Shown: positions 36,385 through 46,152, numbered from the stretch's first letter. The stretch: DNA of 64,000 nucleotides from Rossellomorea aquimaris TF-12 (GCF_001648555.1 NZ_LQXM01000027.1:248001-312000), one strand, 5' to 3'. Notes: generated from the sequence alone by a model not told the origin. Made by a program: numbers and translations.

Positions 36385-37185
36385 ATGAATAACCGCCGAA
36401 ATATTTATTTTTATGCTTTAAAAGAAGAACACATCCAAGACAAATTAGAAAAGCTTTACGATTTAGCTAAACGATATAACTTTAACATTGTGGATTCTCA
36501 CCAGTCTGCCAACATTATTGTAAGTGTAGGAGGGGATGGTACATTCCTTCAGGCTGTACGTCAAACCGGCTTTAGACAGGATGCTCTCTATGCTGGTATT
36601 TCAACCGGCGGGACATTAAGCATGTATTGTGACTTCCATATTGATGACACATCAAAAATGATTGAAGCCATGACAAATGAGCAAATGGAAGTGCGGAAAT
36701 ATCCTACCATTGAAATAACCGTTGATAATCAAACTTCCTTTCATTGTTTAAATGAATTTAGTATCCGTTCAGGAATTATTAAGACCTTTGTGATGGATGT
36801 TTTTATTGATGACCATCATTTTGAAACCTTTAGAGGAGACGGAATGATTATTGCCACACCAACAGGAAGTACGGCTTATAATAAATCTGTAAACGGAGCA
36901 GTAGTCGATCCGATGCTCTCGTGTCTCCAAGTAAGTGAAATGGCTTCTTTAAACAATAATCGTTACCGTACTCTTGGATCTTCTTTTATTTTAAGCGACA
37001 AACGACGTTTAGTATTGAAGATCGTTCAAGACGGAAACGACTACCCGGCAATGGGTATGGATAATGAAGCACTAAGCATTCAGCACGTAGAAAAAGTTGA
37101 AGTGAAATTAAGCGATAAAATCATTAAAACTGTAAAATTAAAAGATAACTCTTTTTGGGAAAAAGTGAAGCGATCGTTTTTATAG
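36385..37185 (+). CDS. NAD kinase (second Bacillus paralogue type)
   Basis: A 266-residue kinase that makes NADP from NAD. Motifs: SVGGDGTFLQAV near residue 48 (GGDG), CLNEFSIRSG (NE/D motif) near 120, and IATPTGSTAYNKSVNGA near 157. It corresponds by position (between sppA and the ytcJ/ytcI genes) to B. subtilis YtdI/NadK2. The ATG at 36385 has GGGAGG upstream; the open frame is longer but that start is not supported. Followed by a strong terminator shared with rarD. Confidence 0.93.
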   Translation: MNNRRNIYFYALKEEHIQDKLEKLYDLAKRYNFNIVDSHQSANIIVSVGGDGTFLQAVRQTGFRQDALYAGISTGGTLSMYCDFHIDDTSKMIEAMTNEQMEVRKYPTIEITVDNQTSFHCLNEFSIRSGIIKTFVMDVFIDDHHFETFRGDGMIIATPTGSTAYNKSVNGAVVDPMLSCLQVSEMASLNNNRYRTLGSSFILSDKRRLVLKIVQDGNDYPAMGMDNEALSIQHVEKVEVKLSDKIIKTVKLKDNSFWEKVKRSFL

Positions 37186-37196
37186 TACCTTCCCAT

Positions 37197-37232
37197 CAAA
37201 AAACGCTCTAGCCGAGGCTAGAGCGTTTTTTA
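37197..37232. terminator. Bidirectional terminator between nadK and rarD
   Basis: Stem AAAAAACGCTCTAGCC / GGCTAGAGCGTTTTTT, perfect, overlapping the rarD stop. Confidence 0.9.
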
Positions 37233-38147
37233 TGCAGATAATCTGGCCTCTCTTCTTCTCTTCCGGGCATACTGAACACGAGAAAGAGTGAAGATCGTTA
37301 AGGCCAGCCATATAAACAGAAAAGAAATGAGATGGACGAAAGAAAACGTTTCTTTATACACCCATATCCCAAGAATCAATGTAAGAGTAGGAGCGATATA
37401 TTGTAAAAATCCTACCATGTAAAGTGGAATTTGCTGAGCTCCTTTGGAGAAAAACATCAATGGAATCGCCGTGGCTGCTCCTGCTCCGATGAGTAGCAGG
37501 TCCGTCCCTACTGAAACTTTAAAGAGTGAAGGTGTACCGCTTAGAAATAAGTAAAGAATGTAGATGAGTGACAAAGGGGCAATGGTCATGGTTTCTAGAG
37601 TTAATCCGATGGCAGAGTCCACTTGGATAAGCTTTTTGGCTAATCCATATAATCCAAAGGAAAAGGCCAGACCGATGGCGATCCAAGGAAATTGTCCATA
37701 CGAAAAGGTTAAGATGAGTACTCCAACCGACGCTAAGATAAAGGATACGATTTGGGCTTTAGACAGGGTTTCCTTTAATATAAACACTCCTAATAATACA
37801 CTCACAAGAGGGTTTATATAATACCCTAAGCTAGCTTCTACCATTTGATTGGTGTTGACCGCCCATATATAGATAAACCAGTTTGTACTGACTAATAGGG
37901 ACGCAAGTAATAACCCAAGCAGCTGCTTCTTTTTCGTAAGAGATGTTTTTAAATATAGATGAAAGTCCTTCCACCTCTTTGTTACAAACAAAAACATAAG
38001 CATGAACCAAAAAGACCAAAAAATTCGATTGGCTAGAATTTCATCAGCAGGTACATGGTTTAAAAATTTCCAATAAATAGGAAGAATTCCCCAAAGGAAA
38101 TAAGAAAAAGCCGTATAGATGATTCCCGCTTGTTCCGTTTGTTTCAA
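37230..38147 (-). CDS. rarD: EamA-type transporter RarD
   Basis: A 305-residue membrane protein with about ten hydrophobic segments in two EamA repeats. GIIYTAFSYFLWGILPIYWKFL at the N-terminus (in pieces) and SLGYYINPLVSVLLGVFILKE near 106-126 are the RarD signature. RarD proteins export unidentified metabolites. The start is TTG at 38147 behind GGGGGTG. The basic tail RVQYARKRRREARLSA ends in the terminator stem. Confidence 0.9.
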   Translation of the reverse strand: MKQTEQAGIIYTAFSYFLWGILPIYWKFLNHVPADEILANRIFWSFWFMLMFLFVTKRWKDFHLYLKTSLTKKKQLLGLLLASLLVSTNWFIYIWAVNTNQMVEASLGYYINPLVSVLLGVFILKETLSKAQIVSFILASVGVLILTFSYGQFPWIAIGLAFSFGLYGLAKKLIQVDSAIGLTLETMTIAPLSLIYILYLFLSGTPSLFKVSVGTDLLLIGAGAATAIPLMFFSKGAQQIPLYMVGFLQYIAPTLTLILGIWVYKETFSFVHLISFLFIWLALTIFTLSRVQYARKRRREARLSA

Positions 38148-38227
38148 AATAAAAACACCCCCAAAACTATTTCTATATCCGAAATAACTTCATTATATCG
38201 GTGAACGGTTTAGGGGGCAATCTTTAT

Positions 38228-39826
38228 TTATTTTTTTTGGTAAACTATTGTTTCATCTACTACTGTCATAGAAACTAATTTTGTAAGTAATTGATCTACA
38301 TCAATCGTAAAAGGATCGCTTTCTAAAACAGTAAAGTCTGCCGTGAATCCTTCCTGAATCATTCCTCTATCCTGTTCATGATGACAGGCATAGGCACTCC
38401 CTTTTGTGAACAAGGAAACAGCCTCATACATGGAAAGTGATTGCTCAGGGCGGTAGGATTCTTTGTTAGGATCTAAAGGATTCGTCCTTGTAACCGCAGC
38501 ATGTATTCCTAGTAGAGGATTAATCGGTTCAATTGGTGCATCAGATCCACCAGCACATGGTATCCCTTCCTGGAGTAGTGTCTTCCAGGCATAGTTATAT
38601 TCCATATTGGCTTCTCCCAACCGATCGACCACCCATGGAAAATCAGATGCTACAAATCTTGGCTGAATATCTAAGATTAATGGCAAACCTTTTATTTGAT
38701 CAATAAGCTCTTTTCTTAAAATTTGAGCATGAATGAAACGGTCTCGTCGTTTTTCATTTGAGGGGTATTGAAGGACCGCTTTCAATACATTTTCAAAAGC
38801 CTGGTCTCCAATGGTATGAACTGCAATCGGTAAATCATATTTCCTTGCCTTTTCAACCAGTTCTAATAGCTTCTCGTTGGAGTGAATGCTGACACCATGA
38901 GTGCTGGGGTCGTCAGCATATGGATAACTTAATAAAGCGGTTCTCCCACCTAAAGCTCCATCAGCAAAAATTTTCATAGCACCGAATTCAATAAATTCAT
39001 TCCCACTTAAGAAATGATGCCCTTCATCCTTCCAATCCTCAATCACTTCATGATGAACGAGAAGATGAGCTCGGAATTTTTTTCGCTCTTCTCCAATGGT
39101 CTGCTTGAAAGCATTAAAGGTTTTATTAAAGTTGCCATAGTAACTTAAGTCCTCTGTATGACCACCTACTAAACCGTTTTGCCAGCAGCTTTCTATCCCT
39201 TTTCCTAATGCTTCCTCCAAGTAAGATGATGAAATATTCGGTAAAGCTTCGATCATAAGATCCTGGGCCTTATCTTTGAGTAAACCGTTTAAAGACCCCT
39301 TCGCATCCTTCTCGATTAAGCCTCCCGCAGGGTTTTCTGTATGCTCGTCAATTCCAGCTTCTTCTAGTGCCAGTGAATTCACAACCATAGCATGTCTACA
39401 AATTCGCTTCAGGAGGACTGGATGATTTGGAACCGCGTTGTCTAACTCTTCCTTCGTCAGCACAGCAGCATCTTCCCAAAGGTTTTCATTCCATCCTTCA
39501 CCAATTACCCACTGTCCTTCTTTAAGCTGAGAGGCTTTCTCCTTTACTGCTTGTAACACATCTTTTTTACTTGTCATATTTGAAAGATCTAACCTCATTA
39601 ACGTTTCACCATGACCTATTAAGTGCATATGACTATCAACGAAGCCTGGAAACATTACCTGTTGATGAAGATCAATACTTTTTTCAATGGATTCTTTCCA
39701 TTTATCTTCTAATTCTTTTGTTGTTCCTAACGCTTTTATAAAACCATTTTCAGTAAATACAGCTTCTACCACATGACCCTCATCTTGCATCGTATAGATT
39801 CTACCGTTCTTCCATAAAGTACCCAT
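38228..39826 (-). CDS. ytcJ: Amidohydrolase YtcJ family
   Basis: A 532-residue metal-dependent hydrolase of the amidohydrolase-3 type. PGFVDSHMHLIGHGETL near residue 59 gives the first metal histidines, AVHTIGDQAFENVL near 335 another, and GGSDAPIEPINPLLG near 440 the catalytic aspartate. It resembles proteins first linked to exoenzyme control (AepA), though a hydrolase is more likely. The substrate is unknown. ATG at 39826 with GAAAGGAAG upstream. Confidence 0.9.
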   Translation of the reverse strand: MGTLWKNGRIYTMQDEGHVVEAVFTENGFIKALGTTKELEDKWKESIEKSIDLHQQVMFPGFVDSHMHLIGHGETLMRLDLSNMTSKKDVLQAVKEKASQLKEGQWVIGEGWNENLWEDAAVLTKEELDNAVPNHPVLLKRICRHAMVVNSLALEEAGIDEHTENPAGGLIEKDAKGSLNGLLKDKAQDLMIEALPNISSSYLEEALGKGIESCWQNGLVGGHTEDLSYYGNFNKTFNAFKQTIGEERKKFRAHLLVHHEVIEDWKDEGHHFLSGNEFIEFGAMKIFADGALGGRTALLSYPYADDPSTHGVSIHSNEKLLELVEKARKYDLPIAVHTIGDQAFENVLKAVLQYPSNEKRRDRFIHAQILRKELIDQIKGLPLILDIQPRFVASDFPWVVDRLGEANMEYNYAWKTLLQEGIPCAGGSDAPIEPINPLLGIHAAVTRTNPLDPNKESYRPEQSLSMYEAVSLFTKGSAYACHHEQDRGMIQEGFTADFTVLESDPFTIDVDQLLTKLVSMTVVDETIVYQKK

Positions 39827-39946
39827 CTGGAAAGCTTCCTTTCTTCATAAAAGTCTGTTTCAAATGTACCATAATATAGGAGGACTCGGAAAGAAAAAAG
39901 CCGAGATGGGTGAGATGTTGTCAAATTTTGTCGGAAAATAGGTAGC

Positions 39947-40039
39947 TCGCAAATATATTTGAAATTTCACTCGATAAAATGAAAGTTTCGCAAATAAAAT
40001 GAAGATTTCACTCGATATATTCAGGATTTCGCAAATAAA
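39947..40039. repeat. 41-bp tandem repeat, about 2.3 units
   Basis: TCGCAAATA recurs at 39947, 39988 and 40029, and TTTCACTCGATA recurs between them (TCG at 39971 and 40012), giving an exact 41-base period. Lies in the gap between ytcJ and ytcI. Confidence 0.75.
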
Positions 40040-40076
40040 AAAAGAGAGAACCAATGATTTGGCTCTCTCCTTCCAT

Positions 40077-41660
40077 TTAATGTTTCATTGAACTCATTTC
40101 TTTTTGTCTCAATTCAATTCTTCTAATTTTTCCTGAGGTTGTTTTCGGTAATTCTTCTACAAACTCAATTTTTCTAGGATATTTATATGGTGCCGTCAAC
40201 TCTTTTACGTGCTGTTGAAGCTGAGGGATTAATTCAGGATCGTCCTGATCAACATCCTCTCTTAATACAACAAACGCCTTCACGATTAAACCTCTTACTT
40301 CGTCTGGACTGCCGACAACGGCACATTCTTTCACATAGGAATGTTTCACGAGAGCATCTTCTACTTCGAAGGGTCCAATCGTATAACCGGAGCTGATAAT
40401 GATATCGTCTCCTCTTCCTTCAAACCAGAAATATCCATCCTCATCCTTTTTCGCTTTGTCACCGGTAATGTAGTAATCTCCTCTAAATTGCATAGCGGTT
40501 CTCTCTGGATCCTTGTAATAATTTTTAAAGAGGGCCGGTGTTTCAACATGAACAGCAATATCACCAACTTCTCCTACCTCACATGGATGTCCTTCTTCAT
40601 TAATGATATCGACTCGATTACCTGGTGTTGGTCTTCCCATTGATCCTGGCTTTAGTTCCATCCCCTTCATGATCCCTACCAGCAATGTGTTTTCTGTTTG
40701 CCCGTATCCATCCCGTACTTCTACATTGAAATGTCTTTTGAAGGCATCAATGACTTCTCGGTTTAAAGGCTCACCGGCAGAGACAGCACTATGTAGATGA
40801 TCAAGCTTGTATGATGCTAGGTTATCCACTTTGGCCATTAATCGATATTCAGTTGGTGTACAGCATAGCACGTTGACCTCATTATCTTGAAGCATTTGAA
40901 GATAGGTATTTGGTTCAAATTTCCCTTGATAGACAAGGCCCGTTGCTCCAGAACCAAGAACGGAAAGAAAAGGGCTCCAAATCCACTTTTGCCAGCCTGG
41001 ACCTGCTGTAGCCCATACGGTATCTCCCTCTTCAATTGCCAACCATTTTTTGGCGGCTGTGCGTAAATGTGCAAATGCCCAGCCATGTGTATGTACAACT
41101 CCCTTAGGGTTTCCAGTTGTCCCGGACGTATAGGATAGGAACGCCATATCATCTCTTGTCGTATTAGCAAATGAAAGTTGATCGCTTGCTTTTTTCATTT
41201 CATCATCAAGAGCAATCCATCCCTCTTGCTTATCACCAACGACGAATTTTTGTAGCTTATCCATTCCTCTTACATTTTCAAATTGTTGTATAAATGGAGA
41301 GTAGGCCACAATCCCTTTTACATCTCCATGATCGATTCTATACTCAAGATCCTTTGCCCGAAGCATTTCTGAACTGGGAATCACGATAAGTCCTGATTTT
41401 AATGCAGCAAGATAGACTGCATAGGCTTCGATCAATCTAGGTACCATTACGAGGATGACATCCCCTTGTTGAAGATTAGAATTTAAGAAAACGTTTCCAA
41501 TTTTATTCGCATTTTTCATTAACTCTTTATACGTAATCTCTTTCTTCGCACCGTCTTCATTTTCCCATTTGATTGCAAGCTTGTCTTCATTACCTGTAAA
41601 TCGTTCTACCTCTTCGACAAGATTATACTTTTCAGGTGCAATTAGTTCTTCTCTCAACAT
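40077..41660 (-). CDS. ytcI: Acyl-CoA synthetase YtcI (AMP-forming, MbcS-like)
   Basis: A 527-residue adenylate-forming enzyme. AFLSYTSGTTGNPKGVVHTHG is the P-loop-like A3 motif (shown in the middle third), DGYGQTENTLLV the A5 motif, YYITGDKAKKDEDGYFWFEGRGDD the A7/A8 region, and KTTSGKIRRIELRQ the A10 lysine. The close match in size and context to B. subtilis YtcI/MbcS suggests branched short-chain acids, such as methylbutyrate, as substrate. ATG at 41660 behind AAGGGGGAG. Confidence 0.9.
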   Translation of the reverse strand: MLREELIAPEKYNLVEEVERFTGNEDKLAIKWENEDGAKKEITYKELMKNANKIGNVFLNSNLQQGDVILVMVPRLIEAYAVYLAALKSGLIVIPSSEMLRAKDLEYRIDHGDVKGIVAYSPFIQQFENVRGMDKLQKFVVGDKQEGWIALDDEMKKASDQLSFANTTRDDMAFLSYTSGTTGNPKGVVHTHGWAFAHLRTAAKKWLAIEEGDTVWATAGPGWQKWIWSPFLSVLGSGATGLVYQGKFEPNTYLQMLQDNEVNVLCCTPTEYRLMAKVDNLASYKLDHLHSAVSAGEPLNREVIDAFKRHFNVEVRDGYGQTENTLLVGIMKGMELKPGSMGRPTPGNRVDIINEEGHPCEVGEVGDIAVHVETPALFKNYYKDPERTAMQFRGDYYITGDKAKKDEDGYFWFEGRGDDIIISSGYTIGPFEVEDALVKHSYVKECAVVGSPDEVRGLIVKAFVVLREDVDQDDPELIPQLQQHVKELTAPYKYPRKIEFVEELPKTTSGKIRRIELRQKEMSSMKH

Positions 41661-41789
41661 TTGAACTCCCCCTTGTATGTACTTACATTTTCCATTATAC
41701 AAAATTATTGAAATATTTTAAATTATTCATTTTCTAATGGGAGAAATGAACTATTTTTTGTTCAGACAAAGGAGGAGAAGAACATAAAT

Positions 41790-41818
41790 AAAAGGAGCGA
41801 GATTCCTCGCTCCTTGTA
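41790..41818 (-). terminator. Terminator of the SASP gene
   Basis: Stem AAGGAGCGAG / CTCGCTCCTT reading into TTTATTTATG on the minus strand. Confidence 0.75.
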
Positions 41819-41832
41819 GCCATTTTATTAAA

Positions 41833-42036
41833 TTATTTTGAGTATCCGCCACCGATTTGTTGTTCAGCCATTTGAACTAAACGCTTAGTGATTTCACCAC
41901 CAACAGAACCGTTAGCACGTGCAGTTGCATCTGGACCAAGTTGAACACCGAATTCTGAAGCGATTTCGTATTTCATTTGGTCGATTGCTTGTTGAGCTCC
42001 TGGAGCTACTAATTGGTTTGAACTTTGGTTTGCCAT
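41833..42036 (-). CDS. Alpha/beta-type small acid-soluble spore protein
   Basis: A 67-residue DNA-coating spore protein. Both family signatures are present: [10 protein letters not shown] (the Gpr protease cleavage site) and [21 protein letters not shown]. It saturates and protects spore DNA. AAGGAGGTGAATACAC precedes the ATG. By position it corresponds to B. subtilis sspA, but alpha/beta SASPs are too similar to fix the orthologue. The SigG-like promoter upstream fits forespore expression. Confidence 0.96.
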   Translation of the reverse strand: MANQSSNQLVAPGAQQAIDQMKYEIASEFGVQLGPDATARANGSVGGEITKRLVQMAEQQIGGGYSK

Positions 42037-42059
42037 GTGTATTCACCTCCTTGTGAGTA

Positions 42060-42090
42060 TAGAATGTGCGAAAACACATGGCTTCATGCA
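42060..42090 (-). promoter_or_regulatory. SigG-type promoter of the SASP gene
   Basis: On the minus strand TGCATG, 18 bases, CATTCTA, close to the SigG consensus TGMATA-N17/18-CATWMTA. Confidence 0.7.
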
Positions 42091-42120
42091 GGGAAATCAC
42101 ATGGTAAATGTTCCTAAATT

Positions 42121-43332
42121 TTAAAGTAAATCATCAAAACTTTCATCTAGCTGAGAACTGGTAGCACCATCGATTGTAATGATTTCAGTTTCCTCTACCG
42201 CTTCCTTTATAAGGCTTTCAAAGTCAACAAAACTTTCGTAATATTGAACCTTCTCTTTTTTAGGTCGAGTTTTTGGTGCTGGTGGTGTAAAGATCGTGCA
42301 GCAATCTTCGTACGGTAGAATGGAAATATCATGTGTATCGATTTTCTGTGCAATATCAATAATTTCTAACTTGTCCATTGCAATAAGTGGACGAAGGACC
42401 GGAGTATTTGTTACATCGTTAATCGCTAGCATACTCTCTAATGTCTGACTTGCCACTTGACCAAGACTTTCTCCTGTCACTAAAGCCAGTCCTTCATGCT
42501 TCTGACGAATGGCGTCGGCAATTAAGAGCATCATTCGTCTTGTTGATGTCATAGTATAGTTCTCAGGAACCTGGTCATGGATCGTTTGCTGTATCTTGGT
42601 AAAAGGAACGATATGCAGGTTTACCTTTCCACTAAAAGCAGAGAGCTTCTTTGAGAGGTCAATGACCTTTTGCTTTGCACGTTCACTTGTAAAAGGTGGG
42701 CTGTGGAAATGGACCGCCTCCACTTCAACACCCCTTTTCATCGTCAGGTATCCGGCAACCGGGCTGTCAATTCCACCTGAAAGCATGAGCATAGCTTTTC
42801 CACTAGTTCCTACTGGCATACCAGTTGAACCAGGATAAATTTCAGATGAAAGATACACTCCTTCTTTTCGAACTTCTACATTCAATTTGATATCTGGATT
42901 TTTCACATCCACGGTTAAGCCTTCAACATTTTTTAAAATAAATGATCCTACTTCGTAATTCAGTTCATTTGTATCATATGGGAAATGCTTATCGGCACGA
43001 CGAGCAGACACCTTAAAGGTTTTCCCTTCTTGAAAGCTCTTTTGCACAAGTGATAATCCTGCCTCACAAATTTCCTCTAAATTTCTTTCAACCTTTACAA
43101 CAGGACTAAAGGATTGAATACCGAATATCTTCTCTAGCCTTGGAATCACAGCTTCCGCGTTTTCGTCACCCAACAATATATGTAATCGGTCACGGCTTGC
43201 AGAAACGGATATAGTTGGAAAATCCTTTAATGCTTCAATAATGTTTTCTCGTAACTTGGACGTGAATTTTTTTCGATTTCTTCCTTTGGTTGAAATTTCA
43301 CCATATCTAACTAAAATTCGATTATATTTCAT
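42121..43332 (-). CDS. thiI: tRNA sulfurtransferase ThiI
   Basis: A 403-residue enzyme for 4-thiouridine at position 8 of tRNA. Ferredoxin-like and THUMP domains at ~1-165 (GEISTKGRNRKKF), then the PP-loop ATPase MLMLSGGIDSPVAGYL near residue 182 and PYEDCCTIFTPPAPKTRP near 345 with the conserved cysteine pair. It lacks the C-terminal rhodanese domain of the E. coli enzyme, as expected for Bacillus. Overlaps the desulfurase gene by four bases; that enzyme supplies the sulfur. Confidence 0.96.
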   Translation of the reverse strand: MKYNRILVRYGEISTKGRNRKKFTSKLRENIIEALKDFPTISVSASRDRLHILLGDENAEAVIPRLEKIFGIQSFSPVVKVERNLEEICEAGLSLVQKSFQEGKTFKVSARRADKHFPYDTNELNYEVGSFILKNVEGLTVDVKNPDIKLNVEVRKEGVYLSSEIYPGSTGMPVGTSGKAMLMLSGGIDSPVAGYLTMKRGVEVEAVHFHSPPFTSERAKQKVIDLSKKLSAFSGKVNLHIVPFTKIQQTIHDQVPENYTMTSTRRMMLLIADAIRQKHEGLALVTGESLGQVASQTLESMLAINDVTNTPVLRPLIAMDKLEIIDIAQKIDTHDISILPYEDCCTIFTPPAPKTRPKKEKVQYYESFVDFESLIKEAVEETEIITIDGATSSQLDESFDDLL

Positions 43333-44480
43333 CGTGATCTCCTCATTGTTTTCTGTAATTGTATGATTTCTTTTTTCAAAAGATCTATAAATTCTTCAGC
43401 TTCATTCATTGTATTTTGAAAGGACAAACTGATTCTGATGGAGCTATTTGCGATTTTCTCTGATACACCCATGGATAAGAGAGTACGGCTTGGTTTACTT
43501 TGTTTAGAAGAACATGCACTCGTTGTCGATACATATACATGATGGCGATCCAATGCGTGAATCAACACCTCTGCTTTAAATTGTTCGATTGAAAAATTCA
43601 CTATATGAGGAGCGCTATGGTCAAAAGGTGTATGCACAGTGACATTTTCTATTTTCATTAGCTCTTCTCTTAAAAATTGTTGAATCTCTTTCAAAGCAGA
43701 CAACTGATGTAGACTTTCTTCCGAATGAATCCTCAAGGCTTTTGCAAATGAAACGATTCCACCTGTATTTTCTGTACCGCTTCTAAGGTTACCTTCCTGT
43801 TCGCCCCCTGTAAATAGAGGAGAGAGTTCAAGTCCGTCCCTCACAAATAAGATGCCTGTTCCTTTGATTCCATGAATTTTGTGAGCAGAAATGCTGCATA
43901 AATCAATATGGTCGTTTGAGAGTGCCATTGGAACTTTTCCACATGCTTGAACAGCATCCACGTGGAAGAGTATTTTAGGGTACTGGTTTAGAATCGAACC
44001 AATTTCCTCAATAGGTTGAATCGTTCCTATTTCATTGTTCACATGCATCACAGAGACCAGAATAGTGTCTTTCTGGATGGCTCCCTTTACATCACAGGGT
44101 TGAACTCTCCCACTTGAATCAACGTCAAGGTAGGTAACGGAGTAGCCGAGAGATTCTAACTGTTTACAGGTATTAATGACAGAGGGATGCTCAACCTTCG
44201 TTGTAATAATATGTTTTCCTCTATGACCATATTGCATGGCCGCACCTTTTATCGCTATGTTGTTTGACTCTGTACCTCCAGAAGTAAAATAGACTTCTTT
44301 TGGTTTTATTTTTAACAGTGAAGCCACTTGCTGTCTGGATTGCTGTACTAATTTTTCAACCTGCCCACCAAAGGAGTGAATGGATGAAGGATTTGCATAA
44401 AAGCTTTCATTCACTTTAATAAATGTATCTAACACTTCTTTGTATGGCTTTGTCGTTGCACTATTATCAAAATAGATCAA
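43329..44480 (-). CDS. Cysteine desulfurase (NifZ/IscS-like, ThiI partner)
   Basis: A 383-residue PLP enzyme releasing sulfur from cysteine. The PLP lysine is in SISAHKIHGIKGTG near residue 200, and YFTSGGTESNNIAIKG near 67 binds the cofactor phosphate; the mobile catalytic cysteine is in STTSACSSKQSKPS near 323. In B. subtilis NifZ and ThiI together make 4-thiouridine, and the coupled order is the same here. Start: TTG at 44480 (MIYFDNSATTKP) lies eight bases from AAGAAGG; the GTG at 44489 touches that site. Confidence 0.94.
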   Translation of the reverse strand: MIYFDNSATTKPYKEVLDTFIKVNESFYANPSSIHSFGGQVEKLVQQSRQQVASLLKIKPKEVYFTSGGTESNNIAIKGAAMQYGHRGKHIITTKVEHPSVINTCKQLESLGYSVTYLDVDSSGRVQPCDVKGAIQKDTILVSVMHVNNEIGTIQPIEEIGSILNQYPKILFHVDAVQACGKVPMALSNDHIDLCSISAHKIHGIKGTGILFVRDGLELSPLFTGGEQEGNLRSGTENTGGIVSFAKALRIHSEESLHQLSALKEIQQFLREELMKIENVTVHTPFDHSAPHIVNFSIEQFKAEVLIHALDRHHVYVSTTSACSSKQSKPSRTLLSMGVSEKIANSSIRISLSFQNTMNEAEEFIDLLKKEIIQLQKTMRRSR

Positions 44481-44771
44481 TTTGAACACCTTCTTTAGTT
44501 GTTTCCAATCATTAATCTTAACACATATCTCTCAAATTCCTACATGAAAGTAAAATGGAATCACAAAAAATTATTTAAATCATAATATTTCTTTCTAATA
44601 ACGAATATAGAAATTTGTTGATTTTACGAAAAAAACATTGATAATTAACAGAATCTTTGCGAGAATCATAAAAGAACAAATTCAATATTAATTATTTAAA
44701 TATACTAAATTGTAAGACTATTTTGTTATTCGACAATTTTCAACATTCTTATGATAAGATAGTTTTGCCTT

Positions 44772-44788
44772 ATGTAAACGATTACAAA
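44772..44788 (+). promoter_or_regulatory. Perfect cre site (CcpA) just upstream of brnQ
   Basis: ATGTAAACGATTACAAA matches WTGNAARCGNWWWCAWW at every position and ends directly before the GGAGGGG ribosome site, so bound CcpA would block elongation or initiation. The rest of the 321-base gap is AT-rich; a SigA promoter is likely (TCGACA, GATAAG) but weakly supported. Confidence 0.8.
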
Positions 44789-44801
44789 CGGAGGGGTATA
44801 T

Positions 44802-46139
44802 ATGAATGAAAAAACGCTGTCATTTGGTGGAGTTTTAACGATAGGTCTAATGCTTTTTGCCTTGTTTCTTGGAGCAGGCAATATGATTTTTCCACCATTT
44901 TTGGGTCAACAAGCCGGTGAGCATGTGTGGACTGGAATTATCGGATTTCTCATTACCGGTGTTGGCCTTCCATTATTAGGCGTCATCGCCATTGCTCGTT
45001 CAGGTGGAGACTTACAAACTCTTGCAAATAGAGTGCACCCATTGTATGGTTTGATTTTTACAATTGTTATGTACTTAGCGATTGGACCATTTTTTGGAAT
45101 TCCTCGAACAGGAACTGTAGCGTACGAAATTGGCGTAATACCATTCTTGCCAGAAGGTGCGGCGAAGTACGGATTATCCCTATTGATTTATTCTATCATC
45201 TTTTTTGGTATAACTGCTTGGCTTGCAATGAATCCATCTAAGCTTGTCGATCGAATCGGAAAGGTTTTAACACCTTCTTTAATCGTTATACTAACAATCC
45301 TGGTCGTTAAGAGTATCATTACTCCTATGGGTGAACCTGGTGCCCCAAACCCGGCTTATCAGGATGGTGCTTTATTCAAAGGATTTATTGAAGGCTATCT
45401 GACAATGGATACGATTGCCGCATTAGTATTCGGAATTGTTGTAATAAACTCTATTAAGGAACGTGGGATAACGAGCAAAAAAAGCTTAACTCGAATTACC
45501 ATTAGTGCAGGAGTCATAGCTGCCATTGGATTGGCTCTTGTATATTTATCCTTAAGCTATATTGGAGCGACTAGTACTGATTCGATTGGTACACAAGCAA
45601 ATGGTGGAGCAATCCTTTCTGCCGCTGCCGGTCATTTATTTGGTTCGTTAGGTGCCATCATTTTAGGCTTAGCCATTACCTTTGCCTGTATTACTACGTC
45701 TGTCGGTCTGGTATCTGCATGTTCACAGTATTTTTCTAAAATACTTCCTGTTTCTTATCCAAAGCTGGTTCTAATTATATCTGCTTTTAGTATGATCATT
45801 GCAAACATCGGATTAACACAATTGATTGCAGTATCTTTACCTGTTTTAATTTTCATTTACCCATTAGCGATTGTATTGATCTTACTATCCTTTATGCACA
45901 ATTGGTTTAATGGTTATAACCTGGTATATATTGGTGCGTTACTTCCAACAGGATTGATCAGTTTGATTGATGGATTTAAAACCGCTGGAGTAGATGTGAG
46001 TGGAATTGCTCAAACATTAAGCTTCCTTCCTTTTTACACAGAAGGAATTGGCTGGATTGTACCTGCTATAGTTGGTGCCATCATTGGATTTATTATTGCA
46101 CTGGCAGCAGGACAATCAAAACGAATGATTGAAGCTTAG
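44802..46139 (+). CDS. brnQ: Branched-chain amino acid transport protein BrnQ/BraB
   Basis: A 445-residue LIVCS-family transporter with about 12 hydrophobic segments that takes up leucine, isoleucine and valine with a cation. GLMLFALFLGAGNMIFPPFLGQQAG near the N-terminus (in two parts) is the family hallmark, followed by IGPFFGIPRTGTVAYEIG near 90-107. ATG at 44802, GGAGGGG upstream. It has a perfect cre site in its leader and its own terminator. Position matches B. subtilis braB. Confidence 0.95.
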   Translation: MNEKTLSFGGVLTIGLMLFALFLGAGNMIFPPFLGQQAGEHVWTGIIGFLITGVGLPLLGVIAIARSGGDLQTLANRVHPLYGLIFTIVMYLAIGPFFGIPRTGTVAYEIGVIPFLPEGAAKYGLSLLIYSIIFFGITAWLAMNPSKLVDRIGKVLTPSLIVILTILVVKSIITPMGEPGAPNPAYQDGALFKGFIEGYLTMDTIAALVFGIVVINSIKERGITSKKSLTRITISAGVIAAIGLALVYLSLSYIGATSTDSIGTQANGGAILSAAAGHLFGSLGAIILGLAITFACITTSVGLVSACSQYFSKILPVSYPKLVLIISAFSMIIANIGLTQLIAVSLPVLIFIYPLAIVLILLSFMHNWFNGYNLVYIGALLPTGLISLIDGFKTAGVDVSGIAQTLSFLPFYTEGIGWIVPAIVGAIIGFIIALAAGQSKRMIEA

Positions 46140-46152
46140 TCATTTTATTTTT

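Noticed and set aside
39947-40039. CRISPR array
   Set aside because: The period is 41 bases and both parts of the unit are repeated, so there are no unique spacers; no cas gene is in the window.
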